From Saprolegnia diclina VS20 (taxonomy: Eukaryota > Oomycota > Saprolegniomycetes > Saprolegniales > Saprolegniaceae): a stretch of DNA of 28,990 nucleotides. A program made the translations under genes and the position numbers. Positions 26,401 through 28,990 of this stretch are shown here, piece after piece. Within the stretch, counting starts at the first letter, position 1, and each line of letters begins with the position of its first letter. The notes beneath the pieces were generated by a model. That model was not told the origin of the DNA and ran no database searches. It saw only the letters and a list, made by a program, of their open reading frames with translations. Where the stretch lies: positions 222,343 to 251,332 of the forward strand of contig NW_008246137.1 in the NCBI RefSeq assembly GCF_000281045.1, in the 5' to 3' direction.

Positions 26401-28823
26401 TGGCACTCGGTGCGGAGAATACCACCCGACCACTCAGTGAGCTCAACGTCGCGGCGGCGTTCAACACATCATTAGCGTCGACGATCTCGTTTGCGGACCA
26501 CGACGGTGCCATGCTGCACTACGCGGCGCTGACAGACGTGGCCGTCGCGATTCCGGCGCTGCGGTCGCTGCCAGCGATCGAGATACCGTGGGTCTTTACC
26601 GGCTACTGCTACGTCGACTTTAACCGGACGTTTGGGGTCGCGCACACGGCGGCGCGGCAGGCACGCTGTGCAACGTACGCCGCAAATGGTGCCGTGTACA
26701 TGGAGTCGTTTTTGCGCAACGTTATTTGGTCCGACTGGGTCAACTACTGGGGCGAAGCCTTCGAGATCAGCATCACGACCTCACTCGTGTCGTCGGCCGC
26801 CGGCCTCGTCTTCTTGACCCGTCTAGGCGAGCCGTGGGCTGCGATTGACGACGAAATTGACTACTGGCGACGCCATAGCATCACATATTACGAACTTCAG
26901 TGGCAAAACTTCAAGACGATCGGTCTCATCAACGCCTATACGATCGCGAATGCCTACGGCGCCGCGTACCCTTTCACACTACAAGCTACCGCGGGCGCGA
27001 CTCGCTTCATCCAGCAGACCTCGTACAAAATGTACTGGGGGCTTGCCAACGATCTCAACGGCGTTCTTGACAACGGCACCGACCTCGGGGGCAAGAGCCT
27101 TGTTCTCGACACCCCACTATCACTCAATGCGTCGTTGACAAGCGTGTATCTGCAGACCGGACTCCTGGCCAGCCCGCTCTCAGCCGGTCTCTCGGCCATC
27201 CAGTCCTTTCTTGGCCCGTTCGGATCGATCGACATGCAGTATGTTCCTGTGCCCGTCGACCTCCGGCGCGCGGCGGGGGCCGCCATGGCCATCGTGCACA
27301 GCCTCCGACTAACGTATGGCGCGGCGTACGCAGCTCTGCCCCACCCTCTCTACCTCAATCCGGTGCCCTTTGCCTGGCTAAAGCCGACGTTTTATGTACT
27401 CGGCGGTTCGGTCCTCTGTGTGCCAGACACGTCGCCGCTCAACATCACTGGTGGGCTCCAGCCGCTCTTCTCGTTTGAGAGCTCGTGCAGTGCCAACACG
27501 GGTCGTACGATAGCGTCGATTCCGAGCCAAGACCACCTTCTCTTTGCTGCTGCGTATGCGACGATCACCAACATTTCGCACGTCTGTCTTCAGATGCGCA
27601 CGCAAGCATATGCATGCGAGCCAATGCTCCGCAACACGCTGGCGTTTCTCTCACATGCCAACCTCTCGGTGCTGCAGACAGCGTGGGCGCCGCGGCTAAC
27701 GCAGGCGCTGAGCCCGCTGCAGATCGAGCTGCTTCAAGTGGGCCGACCGAAAGCATCGGCGCCGATGCGCATCTACCATATGCCGCTCCTCGAGTCCCTC
27801 GACTTTGCGTTTTTTGCCAACGTGCTCCTCTACGACTGGGTGCTCGGGAACCGCGAAGTCGTTCGGTTCGTTGGCGACACCAGCGCGATCACGCTCATCG
27901 GCGATGGACTGCGGCCGCGCGTGCAAGCCACCGACGCCTCCCAGCTCCCAACGGTGTTTGCACTCTACTCGCACCGGTCGGTGCAATATGTCACGTACGT
28001 CATGATTGCACTTGCGGCGACGACGGCGCTGTACGCGGTCGTGAGCCGGGGGCACGTCGAGGGGCTCAACTTGCTCGAGCTCTCGCGCGTCGGCGGTATT
28101 GTGTGGGTCGGTCGGCCGTTTATTGCGCTTCGAAGCATCACGGCACTCTGCCTCCTCTCGACGTCGCGCCTCGAGCTCGACTACGACGGACACAACAGCG
28201 CGTTCTTGAGCCAGAATGCGCCGTGGTACTCGGCGGGGATCGCGGCCAACGAAGTCACGTGGCTTGTCGGTATTGTCAACGACATTTCGATCGTCTTTAC
28301 CCAAGAGCTCACGATGCTCTACACGATCTACAACTCACTGCTCGTCTTGCTGCTGTCTGCGTGCATCACGATTCTACTTCCGATTGAACCCACCGTTGCG
28401 GTCGCCCGCGACTGTCAAATCGAGTCGCTCGACTGGCAAGTGGTCTGTACCAGTGGCCAAGTGGCCGTCGGCGACTGGCGACGCCTCCTCTTGCTCATCG
28501 GGACCGTCTTTGTCTGCAACGGCGCGTGTTATTGGCTCGTCAAACTCGGCTGCCGGCGACCGGCCACAGTCTACGCGCGACCGTCGCTGCTACTCAGTGG
28601 CGGTGCCCGGTACCTCTTTGAGCACGGTCCATGGATGCACGAAGGCGTCTATTACATGGACCGCGCTTCGGCTGTCCTCAACGGTCTCCTCAGTGTGCGC
28701 TATCAGGGCGTGCTGTATCTATTCGACATCAAGACGTGGCGATTGCACCGAATGACGCCGCCGACGCATACGACTGCCGTACCCCCCCGGCTCGCACGGG
28801 GCATTCCTCTCCCCGACGCCTGA
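23403..28823 (+). CDS. Large multi-pass membrane protein made of two tandem homologous modules
   Basis: A 1806-aa single-exon protein of unknown function. An alternative ATG at 23399 is out of frame. It is an internal tandem duplication, residues ~50-910 and ~942-1780, offset by 889. Each half has one membrane helix (~56-80, ~945-968), a ~560-residue probable ectodomain with sequons, a bundle of about five membrane segments (~652-842, ~1528-1714) and a cytosolic tail. Paired motifs: QYCYVDFGRRWELAHT / GYCYVDFNRTFGVAHT; NGAVYFEAVLRN / NGAVYMESFLRN; YELQWQ / YELQWQ; FLGPFLAVDM / FLGPFGSIDM; FDWVSGVREVVAFEGD / YDWVLGNREVVRFVGD; GLNLTYFHRVAGSTWLGRP / GLNLLELSRVGGIVWVGRP; YTFDIKLW / YLFDIKTW. Conserved Cys180/Cys1069 sit in the CYVDF core. 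I recall similar large proteins as an oomycete-restricted family but cannot confirm this. A receptor, transporter or sensor role would be guesswork. The first half carries a Ser/Asn/Thr-rich insert near 505-526 that the second lacks. Confidence 0.9.
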   Translation: MGQTGANAMRLPFLKALRYETATGLCPLVNPMINAVAPTVSALPKGLVAEKRSGRQVLVALVGLCWIWLGLAGSVWYMWLLTPSFRNDLWWPYFNATGYQVLLIDVINDLLSTTTDLPALVDVASVAIHRDYTGAVLTPLAHPAYAMRLSTHDLASIAYVIPNLRNATATEALWLPTQYCYVDFGRRWELAHTEARQRRCAATMITNGAVYFEAVLRNQDWNAIALAAGTGFAPAIERGLQASADGRTWMAATAAANTSVVEEIAFWSSYGIVNYELQWQTYYLPGLDQLLVIENALSIEQSVTLKSSTKRRGPWTTMNLNFFFINDIYTVGTSCNMSLIRNTTMYFTSDYCFSYMTTDLEGALFLSDDYGNFVAQTGLSHTFLGPFLAVDMWVLPPPPVLIALVAAVTSALHNALQTNAQFAVGFQNLRAMSLQPLPLPWLSDALGNDYLYYGGNPLCLGGLARDYIQAPFTADATCELQQPLTINIAPEALLFGLLASQDGIHSTASSNTTDGSNSNNTSSISSTVCDLQGVTSCASDMDIAIALLERYPVSGSWSQLVTNTSAAVAALNVSLMQYASDVDGVEYALLWLPILEPSWRFYGHAMLFDWVSGVREVVAFEGDAATLVLMSDMYDAGSTEPSTATLSRATKAIYILLVYSSVLLGLLVLATTMYACMAKLRFLGLNLTYFHRVAGSTWLGRPLLFLRGASALILLGTAPIGVSSVHGAAALHLPSRSPFESMLLAWEALWITYVLQELLLPFNAKGIHSAGYVSSGVIWVAYVALDSVSPLYVETALKHDCVGLAYSLSCNSVHIKLGSVARVLWLFFLQGLVVPIAVVAAAYGHRRKLLRRSSRGVHGLMLSGAGFAFLATPDENDAPFDAIAGLFSGLLRLTYKRRQYTFDIKLWTIVRGQKQRVRSPSKLDGPSTSTIPDLSPILPRPRWLGWVYSLGGMTYIGIAIAGSLSYLRLTESTLTNDLIWVGFDLRGDHPFLATWLLEALALGAENTTRPLSELNVAAAFNTSLASTISFADHDGAMLHYAALTDVAVAIPALRSLPAIEIPWVFTGYCYVDFNRTFGVAHTAARQARCATYAANGAVYMESFLRNVIWSDWVNYWGEAFEISITTSLVSSAAGLVFLTRLGEPWAAIDDEIDYWRRHSITYYELQWQNFKTIGLINAYTIANAYGAAYPFTLQATAGATRFIQQTSYKMYWGLANDLNGVLDNGTDLGGKSLVLDTPLSLNASLTSVYLQTGLLASPLSAGLSAIQSFLGPFGSIDMQYVPVPVDLRRAAGAAMAIVHSLRLTYGAAYAALPHPLYLNPVPFAWLKPTFYVLGGSVLCVPDTSPLNITGGLQPLFSFESSCSANTGRTIASIPSQDHLLFAAAYATITNISHVCLQMRTQAYACEPMLRNTLAFLSHANLSVLQTAWAPRLTQALSPLQIELLQVGRPKASAPMRIYHMPLLESLDFAFFANVLLYDWVLGNREVVRFVGDTSAITLIGDGLRPRVQATDASQLPTVFALYSHRSVQYVTYVMIALAATTALYAVVSRGHVEGLNLLELSRVGGIVWVGRPFIALRSITALCLLSTSRLELDYDGHNSAFLSQNAPWYSAGIAANEVTWLVGIVNDISIVFTQELTMLYTIYNSLLVLLLSACITILLPIEPTVAVARDCQIESLDWQVVCTSGQVAVGDWRRLLLLIGTVFVCNGACYWLVKLGCRRPATVYARPSLLLSGGARYLFEHGPWMHEGVYYMDRASAVLNGLLSVRYQGVLYLFDIKTWRLHRMTPPTHTTAVPPRLARGIPLPDA

Positions 28824-28990
28824 ACCGGGTGTTTCGTTTCTTGATCCACCTCTTGTAGACCACTTGCAAGATTAGTCTAGCGTTCGCGTCTGTAGACCAT
28901 AACGGCAATGTGACACGAGCTGCTCATTGCCAATGTGCGCAGCGAGGTTCGAAGCGCCAACGAGTCAGGTCTGTCGTCTGATCGTGGCCA
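28824..28990. other. 3' flank of the membrane protein gene
   Basis: Short trailing sequence after the stop at 28823. No gene or clear processing signal was seen before the window ends. Confidence 0.5.

Noticed and set aside
28930-28990. GAGGTTCGAAGCGCC near the window end as a tRNA B box
   Set aside because: No matching D or anticodon arm precedes it.

Overview
The window looks like nuclear DNA of an oomycete, most likely a member of the Saprolegniales (Saprolegnia/Achlya-like). The reasons are GC-rich single-exon genes separated by more AT-rich gaps, very short GT-AG introns (44-63 nt in one gene), ankyrin proteins built from compact 28-residue repeats, secreted papain-like proteases with a Pro/Ser/Thr linker and Cys-rich tail, a FYVE plus START protein, a TKL receptor-like kinase, and initiator-like TCATTTT sites a few bases upstream of start codons. 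I cannot name the species. Nothing bacterial (operons, Shine-Dalgarno sites, CRISPR) is present.

Layout, left to right: gap; secreted cysteine protease with linker and Cys-rich tail (-, 959-2479); gap holding a tRNA-Val-like relic; ankyrin protein with acidic tail (-, 3551-5152); gap; TKL receptor-like kinase with one intron (+, 6203-8039); short gap with a telomere-like minisatellite; second ankyrin protein (-, 8473-10335); gap with an exact 31-bp tandem duplication; second, shorter cysteine protease (+, 11556-12623); a decayed ankyrin paralogue whose start codon is gone and whose frame is broken repeatedly (+, 12886-14783); gap; a seven-exon START-FYVE protein that single-frame reading breaks into pieces but that reads intact once six short introns are removed (+, 15888-17674); gap; a small unknown protein (-, 19000-19338); a long unresolved gap; a CAMK-like Ser/Thr kinase with an unresolved 5' end (-, 21210-22427); gap with a 26-bp tandem repeat; and a 1806-residue membrane protein made of two tandem copies of an ~880-residue module (+, 23403-28823).

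The genes do not form an evident pathway. They are a mix of families that are usually multicopy in these organisms: secreted hydrolases, ankyrin scaffolds, surface and cytosolic kinases, a lipid/phosphoinositide-binding protein and large membrane proteins. Duplication recurs at several scales: two proteases, three ankyrin genes (one dying), and the membrane protein's internal doubling. The item closest to an undescribed system is the doubled membrane protein, whose ectodomain, membrane bundle and cytosolic tail motifs are all kept in both halves although I can assign it no function. The START-FYVE gene is the best recovered gene.
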